Positions 41,201-50,334 of a stretch of DNA of 64,000 bases are shown here, one piece after another. Origin of the DNA: Bacteroidota bacterium (GTDB lineage: Bacteria; Bacteroidota; Bacteroidia; Bacteroidales; UBA7960); NCBI GenBank assembly GCA_007694165.1, contig RECE01000245.1:19592-83591 (forward strand), written 5' to 3'. The translations under genes were made by a program, and so were the position numbers. Below the pieces are notes generated by a model. The model was not told the origin of the DNA, did no database searches, and saw only the letters and a program-made list of their open reading frames with translations. Positions within the stretch are counted from its first letter, which is position 1; every line of letters begins with the position of its first letter.

Positions 41201-41305
41201 CTGGCAGACAGAGGTATTGTATCAGAAGAAAAAGGGCTGTATGGTATACACCCCTTACTTTACAGGCAAACGATTATGCTATTGAATGACAGAAACCTGA
41301 TTTGA
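38270..41305 (+). CDS. Large helical protein with C-terminal P-loop-like domain (degenerate Walker motifs) and possible winged helix
   Basis: PALIYGEKGSGISSFVNMFV; PFVVYADKLHMMYLR; C-term LFQLSQVLNISKRQAVLLLMRLADRGIVSEEKGLYGIHPLLYRQTI. Confidence 0.65.
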   Translation: MLTEKVVKEHQSRLNSLLNKHFTPLSAESYYKLSQYTEQYLAEADKFFLKISKSGEKQDIIRNLHEHILFRKSILVQLNSWINQKQMSEWDTIYPGYRSDLDEFLATQPLYWYQYQNKERFISQQNDSLRVRVFKFLKRVGYGIWVAPVKMANYMLRLRKKPERDYPLWKQKIPVEKLTRWYYENEFVRSFAELKSENLKETALLANEIWKRDHQLFSLFNAYASEDYDKAALLESWKDEIRPAIIATKAQAEKAAGKCDEKMNRIFEILDQLFAGQMEIAGTLEFKRFAHRKGRRKSQLKKLKKKCIHRENRRYNTIYALVDDWKFNQEIYILKGNALKSFLMFKNRLVSRAGIVESALEKIPVVLTDTLNEIEEVDYESFRKNLQQLKYSTSKTLNGQLIPEVSDLMLEQGFPLVVDEIEQALHSELQLMTRKRILIDGFDASKEYSDGSMQSIIPLELIEFEMMAEVKKTLLQSKSKTIEQLERIKTELENLGRMVVFNLDSAIAMLDEQGEAGLKDSFIDSKAAMERAKQNYGNLKTLFDTYIFELQQTIHDSLVTFSSRLTDLTDNSRVADIRYRIARAKAIKKSEQIGLYLKTGLRNNLHKTTLYYRLSRKKIDSGIDLIKGQLGIQSISGDITSEISEYLLTGDTIVQKLPFVYRRLFVNEPLKDATFYMKRQNESGMLEKAWERWKQGVFTPALIYGEKGSGISSFVNMFVKEKIRQSPPVFSVVPAKRVNTEEDLLALLGLSFRAEAFLKLHDLYDYVEKQAPFVVYADKLHMMYLRLPGGFTILKRFFEIISNTSRKIFWICTCGLYSSQYLHKAIGLYDYFPVLIPMRKLNSEEVRNVIMMRHKTSGYDLYFKPSPEDLKERMYVKKDDSAKQEYLKTKYFNALNRHTQSNIAFALQLWLRSAEKAEDNRIHLNSLDMLDFSFVFNLPAEVIFGLHALILHERLDLFQLSQVLNISKRQAVLLLMRLADRGIVSEEKGLYGIHPLLYRQTIMLLNDRNLI

Positions 41306-41415
41306 AGACAACCAAAATGCATTCATTAACAAACCGGCTAACCTGGTTTTATGCTGCGGGGGAGGATTGCTTTTGATGAGAGGAAAATTGAAGATTCATA
41401 CTTACTAAGATACAG

Positions 41416-42516
41416 ATGATTATGGCAAAGAATATTGTATATAAAATGAGTGCAACAGCAGTTATTTTGATTTTTCTGCTTGGCTTTTTGCCTTCACTTT
41501 TCGCGTTGCAACCCGGTAGCGAACCGGATACGATGCCAGGTATAGTCTTTTCAGAAGAAAACAGGCAGAGTGAAGTTAGCGTAGATCAAGAGACAGAACT
41601 ACCCCTTGAAACCCGTGAAGTTGCTACAGGCAATGAGACAAAAGAGATGCAAGAACCAGTTTCACCCGTTGCCGCACCCGCGAAAGAGCCTGCTGAACCT
41701 GCAGGGGAAGTAAGCAGGCTCAGAGAGGAATTGACACAGGCTCCTGACGTACGAAATCTGATTTCAATCGGTAAAATTTTCTGGGCTACAATTTTCATCC
41801 TGATAGGGTATTTCATTTTCAAAGCTCTAACGGGTTTGTTGTCTGTCATTTCTGAACGGAATGCGCGTTATAAGGCTGGCATTAGAAGAATTTTGCCCAT
41901 AGTAAAAATCGCAGGATGGGCATTCATATTTTATATCATCATAAATGGAATATTTCAGCCACCTCCGGAAACGATATTTGCCTTTTTTGCATCGGTGGGT
42001 GTTGCCATTGGCTTTGCATCGCAGGATTTGCTGAAAAACATTTTTGGAGGGTTGATGATTTTGTTTGACAAACCTTTCCAGATTGGGGATAAAATTGAAT
42101 CGGGCAAATATTATGGAGAAGTGAAGGAAGTAGGTTTGCGCTCCACGCGGGTTGTGACTCCTGATGACAGTATCGTTACCATTCCCAACTCTGAAATGAT
42201 GAATCAGTCCATCTCCAATGCCAATTCAAGTGAAAACAATTGCCAGGTAGTGGCTGAATTTTTTCTCCCGGTAACCACCGATACAAGGCGTGTAAGGCAG
42301 ATTGCAACAGAGGCCGCGCAGGTTTCACGCTATGTGTACCTTAAAAAGCCCATATTTGTTGAATATACCAACGTGCTGGTTCCCAAAGGGTCTTTCCTTA
42401 AGATGCGCCTGAAAGCTTATGTGATGGATGTAAGGTACGAGTTCCCTTTTCAGAGTGAAATGACGGAAATTGTGTTGCACGAGCTCAAAAAAGAAGGATT
42501 CCTTGAGGGGCTTTAG
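41416..42516 (+). CDS. Small-conductance mechanosensitive (MscS family) ion channel
   Basis: FFASVGVAIGFASQDLLKNIFGGLMILFDKPFQIGDKIESGKYYGEVKEVGLRSTRVVTPDDSIVTIPNSEMMNQSISN. Confidence 0.94.
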   Translation: MIMAKNIVYKMSATAVILIFLLGFLPSLFALQPGSEPDTMPGIVFSEENRQSEVSVDQETELPLETREVATGNETKEMQEPVSPVAAPAKEPAEPAGEVSRLREELTQAPDVRNLISIGKIFWATIFILIGYFIFKALTGLLSVISERNARYKAGIRRILPIVKIAGWAFIFYIIINGIFQPPPETIFAFFASVGVAIGFASQDLLKNIFGGLMILFDKPFQIGDKIESGKYYGEVKEVGLRSTRVVTPDDSIVTIPNSEMMNQSISNANSSENNCQVVAEFFLPVTTDTRRVRQIATEAAQVSRYVYLKKPIFVEYTNVLVPKGSFLKMRLKAYVMDVRYEFPFQSEMTEIVLHELKKEGFLEGL

Positions 42517-43343
42517 ACTTTTTCGAAAACAAGTATATCCTGAAAATCAATATCCTTGTTTTTCTCCAATCCTTGCCAGTAACCCGGCACAAACTTCTTA
42601 ATCCTCAGTTTGTTGTCATGCGCCAGTTCCTTTTCAATGTAATCATATTTAAATGCTACATTCGCTGATTTAACCCTGGGATCCATCAATTTATAATATC
42701 CGTGATCTACCGGAAATCCGAAAGAGGGTTTAATGGGGGTAGAGGGGAGCTGATAGTCAAAGACAAAAAATGTAGCTAAGCATTTGCCTGATGGTTTGAG
42801 TACCCTGCTGATTTCCTTCATATAGTTTTTGGTTTCGGAAGGTACCATATGGGTGAAAACAGATGTGAGAAATACGAAATCAAATTCTTCATTATTATAA
42901 GGAAATTTAAGCTCTGCAGCTTCATCGCCTTCAGAAGAATAGAGATCATTTTTCAGGGCAATCAGTTTGAAATTAAAGTTGGGATGGTGGGTCGAAATGT
43001 TTTTCTGACACCATTTAACACCGGTGTTTACAATGTCAAACCCTTCATAACTTCCTTCTTCGGAGAGAAAAGTGGTAAGAGGCAAGGCCATTCTTCCTAT
43101 TCCACTGCCTACATCCAGCACGCGATGATGAGGCTTTAGCTCACCGTATTGGCGAAAAAATTCAAGAAATAGCTTTCCTGCGTTAATAAAATCACCTGCA
43201 CCGGTAAAAATCATTCCTCTGGGGGGGATGTTGTTATTCCTTTTGCCTGTGAGTGAATCCCAGATATCATAAGGCAAAAATGCCAGGCGCCTAACCATAA
43301 GACGTTGTGAGGGGCTAAACAAATAGTATAGTTTTCTTAACAT
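42513..43343 (-). CDS. Class I SAM-dependent methyltransferase
   Basis: HHRVLDVGSGIGRMALPL; FDFVFLTSVFTHM; ISRVLKPSGKCLATFFV. Confidence 0.9.
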   Translation of the reverse strand: MLRKLYYLFSPSQRLMVRRLAFLPYDIWDSLTGKRNNNIPPRGMIFTGAGDFINAGKLFLEFFRQYGELKPHHRVLDVGSGIGRMALPLTTFLSEEGSYEGFDIVNTGVKWCQKNISTHHPNFNFKLIALKNDLYSSEGDEAAELKFPYNNEEFDFVFLTSVFTHMVPSETKNYMKEISRVLKPSGKCLATFFVFDYQLPSTPIKPSFGFPVDHGYYKLMDPRVKSANVAFKYDYIEKELAHDNKLRIKKFVPGYWQGLEKNKDIDFQDILVFEKV

Positions 43344-43380
43344 TTTGCAAAATTAGAAAGTTTGGCGATACATACGAAAA

Positions 43381-43414
43381 AAACACCGGAAAACTACTAA
43401 GGCCTCCGGTGTTT
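43381..43414. terminator. Hairpin terminator downstream of the deiminase gene
   Basis: aaacaccgga ... tccggtgttt inverted repeat flanked by A/T. Confidence 0.65.
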
Positions 43415-43438
43415 AATAGTATGCTGATATTTCTGAAA

Positions 43439-45631
43439 TTATTGCATAACCACTTTCCGTGTTTTGCTTCCCGTATCCCAGGATACTTTTACAAAATACA
43501 ATCCTTTGCTTTCATTGCTCATATCAACTGTAAACTGCTGGTCCCAGTATTCTGCCAGCACAGTATCGTGGTAAACCCGCTGGCCGGTAATGCTGAAAAC
43601 TTCAATGCTGACCGGTCCGGTTGTTGGGGTCATAACCAAATTGAAACGGTTTTGTGCAGGATTGGGGAATATGTCAAATACAAACTGGTTTTGCCAGTCA
43701 GAAACGGATGTTGTGGATTCACTGAATACAGCTTTGGCAATCATATTTGTATTCATGGTAACATCAATTTCTGCCTGATCATAGTTCATAACTTCACCTG
43801 AAGTAATTTGCCACTCTTCAAATTTCCAGCCTGTTGCCGGTTGAGCCGAAAGTGTAATTTCTGAACCTTCTTCATAGCTGTAAACACCCGGAGCAGGTAA
43901 GGTTTGGCCTTCTCCCGCCACAGAAATGGTGAGCTGATAGGTTTGTGCTTCAGTAATCAGGATATATGCATCCCTTACCAGTTCTTCTCCATCAATGGAA
44001 AGCGTAACGGTTTTATGACCCGGGGTGTTATAGACCACTGTAATGTCTTCAATACCGGAGGCTGTTTCCGGGTTGGCTCCTTCACCAAAATTCCACACTG
44101 CTTCACTAAAATCATCAGTTTCCAGGCAGCCAAGATAATGAAAAGTGATCTCTTCTTCCAAACCGGCTACGGTTTGGCTGGCATTGAAATTTACTGCTTC
44201 ACCTCCCAGTTCAAAGGTCCAGGGACCTGAAGCTCCCGGAAAAGGCTTGGTAATGGTTTTATTGGGGTTGGTCGCGCTGATATAATACTGAACTGTGGCA
44301 TTGCATACCTGTGCAGGGATTTGTGCAGAATACTTATCCCCATTCTGAGTCATTTCAATTTCACTGAATTCGCCCTGGGTGCCGGTCCTGTAAAAAACAC
44401 TGGCAGAGGTTAATCCGGTTACATTTTTGATGGTAGCTTCCACCTGGTAGTTTTGGTAATAATTGTCTATTTCACGAATGGTGGCATGAGAAATAAAGAT
44501 AGGATCGGTGGCTGCAATTTCTCGTGTTATGCAATGAATAGCACCACTGGCACTGATTACATTATCCATATCAATTCCCAGAATTTCGTATCCGGGCATG
44601 GCTTGCTGATAAATTTGCAGTGCTTGCTGGTTGAGGGCTGAATTGTAATAATTGGGAACCAGCACCAGATCGTTGATGATTATGGAGTTGGTGAAAGTAC
44701 GGTAGTGAGCGTTGGGAGGGTAGTTACCGCTGGGGCTGGGAACCATAGGGATTCGTACTACCTGGTATTCTCTGTCATAGCAGGTTGGATGATTGGTTAA
44801 CAGGTAATTGAGGTTGTATTCAATATGGGGCCCATCGGATACACCCGAAGGGAATTCAGCAACAAGCAGGGTTTCTTCATCCAGCAACTTCATGTGCATA
44901 TCCAGGTGACTGATGAGGTCATAGGGAAGTTCATTCATTTTAATGTAGCGGTCTATCCCTTTAAAGCTATACATGATATTGTCGATCTGGGTTTCTGTGA
45001 GGCTTGCGTTTTCAGTCAGAATAAGCTTTGAAGAGAAAGCAGCACCGTGCCCATCTGTCATAAAGTTACCCCCTGTGGCTATCAGACGATTCGGATTATT
45101 GGTCATTTGAAAAACCGGGATGTCAAGATAGTTGGACATGTTTACCGGAATCATGTTGTCTGCAGGACGGGGGCGGTTGTAAACCCAGTCAACAAAAGCC
45201 AGTTCATCTGTTCCGTTGAGATAGATGCTCTGCGGTCCATAATCTCTCACCCAAACGGAATTGGAGTTTAACTGAACAATGGTAACATTGTCCATGGAAA
45301 CACCACCCTGATTGAGAAATGATTGCACACTGGAAGGATTGTTGGATATTATATAAACCGGTACGCGAAGTTTTGCATGTCTTACAATTTCACGCAACTC
45401 TGTTGAATAAGCCTGCCACGTAACTATGAGCCCTCCTGCCTCTTCAAATTCAGCAGGGGTGCGGGGTGGAACAGCCGGTGGCTGCGTACTTTTTTCTTCG
45501 GATTCAAGATTTTGAAGGTAGTCCTCATAAATGGTCTTTTCAAATTCGGTCATGGTTTTTGGAAGATGGCCCTGACCAAAAGCAGCTATTCCCAACAGGA
45601 ATAACAAAAGAGTAGTTTGGATGGATTTCAT
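43439..45631 (-). CDS. Secreted agmatine/peptidylarginine deiminase-family protein with PKD-like, InlB-B-repeat-like and T9SS sorting domains
   Basis: FEEAGGLIVTWQAYSTELREIVRHA; SVWVRDYGPQSIYLNG; ATGGNFMTDGHGAAFSSKLI; ASGAIHCITREI (catalytic Cys context); C-term NPAQNRFNLVMTPTTGPVSIEVFSITGQRVY...KGLYFVKVSWDTGSKTRKVVMQ; start trimmed to 45631. Confidence 0.85.
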   Translation of the reverse strand: MKSIQTTLLLFLLGIAAFGQGHLPKTMTEFEKTIYEDYLQNLESEEKSTQPPAVPPRTPAEFEEAGGLIVTWQAYSTELREIVRHAKLRVPVYIISNNPSSVQSFLNQGGVSMDNVTIVQLNSNSVWVRDYGPQSIYLNGTDELAFVDWVYNRPRPADNMIPVNMSNYLDIPVFQMTNNPNRLIATGGNFMTDGHGAAFSSKLILTENASLTETQIDNIMYSFKGIDRYIKMNELPYDLISHLDMHMKLLDEETLLVAEFPSGVSDGPHIEYNLNYLLTNHPTCYDREYQVVRIPMVPSPSGNYPPNAHYRTFTNSIIINDLVLVPNYYNSALNQQALQIYQQAMPGYEILGIDMDNVISASGAIHCITREIAATDPIFISHATIREIDNYYQNYQVEATIKNVTGLTSASVFYRTGTQGEFSEIEMTQNGDKYSAQIPAQVCNATVQYYISATNPNKTITKPFPGASGPWTFELGGEAVNFNASQTVAGLEEEITFHYLGCLETDDFSEAVWNFGEGANPETASGIEDITVVYNTPGHKTVTLSIDGEELVRDAYILITEAQTYQLTISVAGEGQTLPAPGVYSYEEGSEITLSAQPATGWKFEEWQITSGEVMNYDQAEIDVTMNTNMIAKAVFSESTTSVSDWQNQFVFDIFPNPAQNRFNLVMTPTTGPVSIEVFSITGQRVYHDTVLAEYWDQQFTVDMSNESKGLYFVKVSWDTGSKTRKVVMQ

Positions 45632-46116
45632 AAATGGGTAAAGTTTTTTAATCGGAAAGTGGTTTGTAAGTTTTGACTTATATGTAATAGAATTTAGGTT
45701 AAAGGCTTTGAAACAGAAAAGAATCTGCAATTTGAAGTTAAATAAGTTTTCTCCGGATACAGGCAAAGATAAAATATTATTTCCTTTAATACGTAAACGA
45801 TCTTTAAAATTGATTTGTTTGATCCTGCAAAGAATACATAGAAATTTTCATTGTCAACCTTTTGCTTATAGAGTTTATGCAATTTAATTCATGTGGTAAA
45901 TACTTAATTAGTAATCCGTGAAAGTGGCAAATCAAATAAGGATATACCCGAATTGATTAATTAGAAAATCAGCTGTAATTTTCGACAAGTTATGGATTAC
46001 TTACGACGACTTTGTATTTGCCTGAAAGTTAACATCTAAGAGCATGTAAATTCAGGACTAACTGCATGTAAATATCTATAATTAACACTGCAATCAATAT
46101 ATCAAACAACTTGCGA

Positions 46117-47163
46117 ATGAAAAAAACTTTACTTTTTATACTTTTTCTGATTTCTTTCCATCACCTGTCTTTTGGGGCTTTTCACGTAGTTTCCAATCAA
46201 AATGGGACTGAAAGAGATTTTCGGAGTATACAATCGGCCATTGAACAAGCAGCACCCTATGATACTATTTTTGTGAAAGGTTCTCCCGTGAATTACGGAA
46301 ATGTATTGCTGGAGAAACCCCTGGTATTAATAGGAGAGGGGTTTTCTGATGAGTTTTATGTGGGGCATACTGCCAAAATTACCCGGATACTATTCACAGC
46401 CAATCCTTACCGGCGTACCATATCTTCAGGAAGTGTCATTATGGGTTTTGAATTTCCCTATTTCCCGGGGCAGCGACCCAATATCATTACCGTTGCCAAT
46501 GAGCGAATGAATATTGAAAATATTACCCTTGAGCGAAATTGGTTGTGGTTTGTAGAAGTTGTTGGCAATGCAGAAAACTGGGTTTTTCGCAACAATATTA
46601 TCAGAGGATGGATAAAAGGGGGAAGCACAGGTGGAAATGAAACCCAGGGGGCATCAGGCTTTGTATTGCAAAACAATATTATAAATTCGCTGATGGGATT
46701 CCACCGGGGAGAAGTTTATATTGAGAATAATGTGATACTGGGCAGGTTAAAAGATATCAGTGGAGCTGTTGTACAAAACAATATTTTTACCCGGGAAGAA
46801 TACATTATGGAGGAAGTCTATGGCAGCAGATTTGAAAATAATGTAGCATCAGCAAACCTTATTGGCATTGAACAGTGTTATGGAAATCCTTCCGGTTTTG
46901 AATCAACCTACCTTTGTGAAGGAGCAAACAATACAGGTAAGGGCAACCGGGTAGGGGTAGATCCGGAGTTTGTTATGTGGCCGGGAGACGATATTATGGG
47001 AGGAACTGCTTTTAAACTTTCAGAAAGCTCTCCGGGACGCGGCAACAGGACCAACGGCAATCAGGCAGGAATCTTTGGTGGCAAGTATCCTTTTCCTGCC
47101 AGTGTCTTCAAAAACCCGGAAATAGATGATCCTTTTCCCTCTTTTGTAACAAGTATTTATTAG
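46117..47163 (+). CDS. Exported right-handed beta-helix-like protein
   Basis: Signal peptide; TERDFRSIQSAIEQAAPYDTIFVKGSPVNYGNVLLEKPLVLIGEGF; repeated N-rich turns (FRNNIIRGW, LQNNIINSL, IENNVILGR, VQNNIFTRE). Confidence 0.8.
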   Translation: MKKTLLFILFLISFHHLSFGAFHVVSNQNGTERDFRSIQSAIEQAAPYDTIFVKGSPVNYGNVLLEKPLVLIGEGFSDEFYVGHTAKITRILFTANPYRRTISSGSVIMGFEFPYFPGQRPNIITVANERMNIENITLERNWLWFVEVVGNAENWVFRNNIIRGWIKGGSTGGNETQGASGFVLQNNIINSLMGFHRGEVYIENNVILGRLKDISGAVVQNNIFTREEYIMEEVYGSRFENNVASANLIGIEQCYGNPSGFESTYLCEGANNTGKGNRVGVDPEFVMWPGDDIMGGTAFKLSESSPGRGNRTNGNQAGIFGGKYPFPASVFKNPEIDDPFPSFVTSIY

Positions 47164-47239
47164 CTCAGGCCCTCTTTCTTTGTGCCCTTGATTGGTTGTT
47201 AATGATTGCAAGCATGGAGACGATGGCGAGGGTTTACCA

Positions 47240-48607
47240 TCAGAACACAATCCTTTTCCCTGTTCTTTTGTTGCGCAGAAAACCAGAAATTATCTGTCTT
47301 GTGTCCCGGTTATCCTCTGCCGGAGAGAGCAAAATCTTAAAATCATCAGCATTTGCAAGGGGGTGATCGTTTTGGGCGTAACCATAGCCCATGTATTTTC
47401 CATTTTCAATCATAATGAATGAGGTTTCCGACGCTGTGCGTCCGTGGTCAAGAACAATCAGGTTGTCTTTCATAAAGCCTGCAAATTCAATGGCTTCCTG
47501 CGACCTTGTATTGTAGCTTTCGGGCCCTTCCTCTCCTACGCATGCTCCTTTGCATTGTTTAATAGCATACTGAAAGCAGGCCGATTTGGTTGCATACAAT
47601 CCTGTCAGGTTCTGGCAAAGATTGAATTTCTCGGTAAGATTAAACAAAAACTCCTTGCCCTTGTCAAGCGACGCAAAACTTGTGTGGGAAACAGCCCCGT
47701 TGTTGGTTTTATCAACCTTCAGGCACAGGTATCCATTTTCATCTTTATAGCTAAACAAACCATAATTGAAAAGACATCTTTTCTGACTCCTGTTGTAAAA
47801 CGGCTGATGGTGCTTAATCTCCTCCGATTCGCGTAAAAGGGCCAGAAGCTCACTCCCGGTAATTTCAAACTCTATTCCGCCTACCTTTTGCACCATTTCA
47901 AGGGCTCGCTTTGTCCGGGCTCCACTCAGGTGGGTCAAAACTCTTTTCTTTATGTCCTTGCTTTTTCCTATATACAGAACCTTGCCCTCCTCGTCCATGA
48001 GATAATAGATACCCGTTTTTGAGGGCAGCTGTTCTATCATCTGTTTGGTAATGACCGGGTTGACAGGATTGTTGTTAAACTTCATATCAAGTGTTTCACT
48101 AAACACACCGGTAGGATTTTGCTGTACCAGTAGCTCAAAAAGTTTTACAGTAGCCATGGCGTCACCTTTGGCCCGGTGCCTGTCCTCTATTTGTATGTCA
48201 AGTTCCTGGCAAAGCTTGCCAAGGCTGTAGGACTTTTTTCCCGGAATGATCTTCCTGCTGAGTTTCACCGTACATAAACTTTCGCGCTGGTAAAAGTACC
48301 CCAGGTTTTTAAACTCTGTTTTTAAAAAATTGTAATCAAAACTTGCATTGTGGGCTACAAAAATGGTGTTTTCGGTAACTTCTACAATACTTTTGGCGAT
48401 CTCGTAAAATTTGGGAGCCCTGGCCACCATCTCGTCGGTAATGCCTGTCATACGGGAGATGAAATAGGGAATTTTGCGCTCAGGGTTAATCAGTGAATGA
48501 AATTCTTTCACAACTTTTCTTCCATCATGCACAAATATTGCTATTTCGGTAATTTTGTCCCGGTAAGGGTTGCCTCCCGTTGTTTCTATGTCGATTATGG
48601 AATACAT
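47240..48607 (-). CDS. DnaQ-type 3'-5' exonuclease fused to a GIY-YIG (UvrC N-terminal/Cho-like) nuclease domain
   Basis: YSIIDIETTGGNPYRDKITEIAI; FVAHNASFDYNFL; HRAKGDAMATVKLFELL; GIYYLMDEEGKVLYIGKSKDIKKRVLTHL. Confidence 0.92.
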   Translation of the reverse strand: MYSIIDIETTGGNPYRDKITEIAIFVHDGRKVVKEFHSLINPERKIPYFISRMTGITDEMVARAPKFYEIAKSIVEVTENTIFVAHNASFDYNFLKTEFKNLGYFYQRESLCTVKLSRKIIPGKKSYSLGKLCQELDIQIEDRHRAKGDAMATVKLFELLVQQNPTGVFSETLDMKFNNNPVNPVITKQMIEQLPSKTGIYYLMDEEGKVLYIGKSKDIKKRVLTHLSGARTKRALEMVQKVGGIEFEITGSELLALLRESEEIKHHQPFYNRSQKRCLFNYGLFSYKDENGYLCLKVDKTNNGAVSHTSFASLDKGKEFLFNLTEKFNLCQNLTGLYATKSACFQYAIKQCKGACVGEEGPESYNTRSQEAIEFAGFMKDNLIVLDHGRTASETSFIMIENGKYMGYGYAQNDHPLANADDFKILLSPAEDNRDTRQIISGFLRNKRTGKRIVF

Positions 48608-48831
48608 TTTCTCGATTCTCGGGTATAAAGTCTGATTGCGTATTACTTTTGCTACAGCAGCAATGCTGAATGCCTGTTATAATTTAAATCCCTGAAGGGT
48701 ATGAGGCAAAAGTAAAGTTTTCATTTTTAAAGTGAGAGAAAAAATCCTTTTCCCAATAAAAAAAAGTGTTAGCCATTGGTGAAATGATTTAACTTTATCA
48801 TTTTAAATCCATACCCATTAATCCTATTATC

Positions 48832-50145
48832 ATGAGACGTATTTTTACCCTTGTGCTGCTGAGTTCCCTTATCGGTAATCCTGTGTTTTCGGCACCCGAC
48901 AGCTTATCCGTTGCTCCAGTGAAAACAGGCTGGACCTTTGGCGCACTTCCTGCCGTGGCGTTTAACAGTGACGAAGGCTTTCGCTACGGAGCACTGGCCA
49001 ACTTTTTTTACTATGGAGATGGCAGCACTTTTCCCAATTATATGCATTCTCTTTATTTTGAGTGGTCGCGCACAACCAAAGGAAACGGACTCAACAACTT
49101 TTTCTATGATTCGCCTTTCCTCATTCCCGATACCCGCACTACGTTCGATTTGATGTATCTGACCGAGCAGGCCCTTGATTTTTATGGATTCAATGGCTAT
49201 GAAGCCAGTTATGACAGAGATTTGGAAGATCAGGATATGGACGGTGGTTCGCGTATGTTTTACCGATACGACCGCAAACTACTGCGTATTACTGCTGATT
49301 TTCAAAGACGTTTCATGCACGATGACTGGAAATGGCTCGGGGGAGCAGGTTTTTTTGGTGTGAAAGTGGGTACAGTAGATTTTGAGACCATCAACAAAGG
49401 GCAATCTGAAGAGGATCGTGCCCTGGAGGTGGAAACATTGTATGATAAGTATGTAGAAGCAGAAATAATTCCGCAAGCCATCAGTGACGGGGGAAATACA
49501 GTTTATCTCAAAGGGGGACTCATACACGATACACGCGATCAGCTCGCCAACCCCATGAAGGGTATGTGGACTGAGGGTATCTTAATTGGCGCTCCCGGAT
49601 TTCTGGGCAATGGTGATTTTGGCTATCTGCAGGGGATATTTATCCACAGGCATTATTTTACCCTGGTGCCCGAAAGACTTTCTGTTGCCAATCGTTTGGG
49701 ATACCAGGGGGTAATTGCCGGAGATATGCCTTTTTATATGCAACCATTTATATTTAGCTCTTATAAAACCTATGATGGTTTTGGAGGTGCAAAAACCGTA
49801 AGAGGAGTAAAAAGGAATCGTATTATGGGCGATGGGATTGCTTACGGAAATTTTGAGCTTCGCTATAAGGCGGTCCGTTTTAATATAAAAACTCAGAACT
49901 TTTATATTTCCACCAGTGCTTTTGCCGATGTGGCCATGGTGACTCAAAAATACAAAATCAATTACAATGATCCCATGGTACAGAACCTGGTTACAGAAAA
50001 AGACATGCGCCCTCACTGGGGCACAGGTCTTGGTCTGCATATTGTAATGAACCAGAATTTTGTCGTTGCTGTCAATTATGGTATCGCTCTCGACAAACAG
50101 GATGGAGATGGCGGTGTCTACATTGGTTTGAACTTCCTTTACTGA
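48832..50145 (+). CDS. Outer-membrane beta-barrel protein (BamA/TamA-like)
   Basis: Signal peptide; FNSDEGFRYGALANFFYYGDG; VYLKGGLIHDTRDQLANPMKGMWTEG; C-terminal VYIGLNFLY. Confidence 0.82.
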   Translation: MRRIFTLVLLSSLIGNPVFSAPDSLSVAPVKTGWTFGALPAVAFNSDEGFRYGALANFFYYGDGSTFPNYMHSLYFEWSRTTKGNGLNNFFYDSPFLIPDTRTTFDLMYLTEQALDFYGFNGYEASYDRDLEDQDMDGGSRMFYRYDRKLLRITADFQRRFMHDDWKWLGGAGFFGVKVGTVDFETINKGQSEEDRALEVETLYDKYVEAEIIPQAISDGGNTVYLKGGLIHDTRDQLANPMKGMWTEGILIGAPGFLGNGDFGYLQGIFIHRHYFTLVPERLSVANRLGYQGVIAGDMPFYMQPFIFSSYKTYDGFGGAKTVRGVKRNRIMGDGIAYGNFELRYKAVRFNIKTQNFYISTSAFADVAMVTQKYKINYNDPMVQNLVTEKDMRPHWGTGLGLHIVMNQNFVVAVNYGIALDKQDGDGGVYIGLNFLY

Positions 50146-50334
50146 TACGATTTACATCAGGATCTCAGCTTGCCGGGCAAAGTATAACCAATTAAAGTTA
50201 AACTTTGCCCGGTTCCGTATTTTTGCGCAGTTCCCTTTCGAAGGATTTTTCTATTTTAGCCCTCCAAATACCACGGATAACAAAGGGACGTGAGATTTGC
50301 CAGTATATTTTGAATTCAACCGGTTAACCCAACA

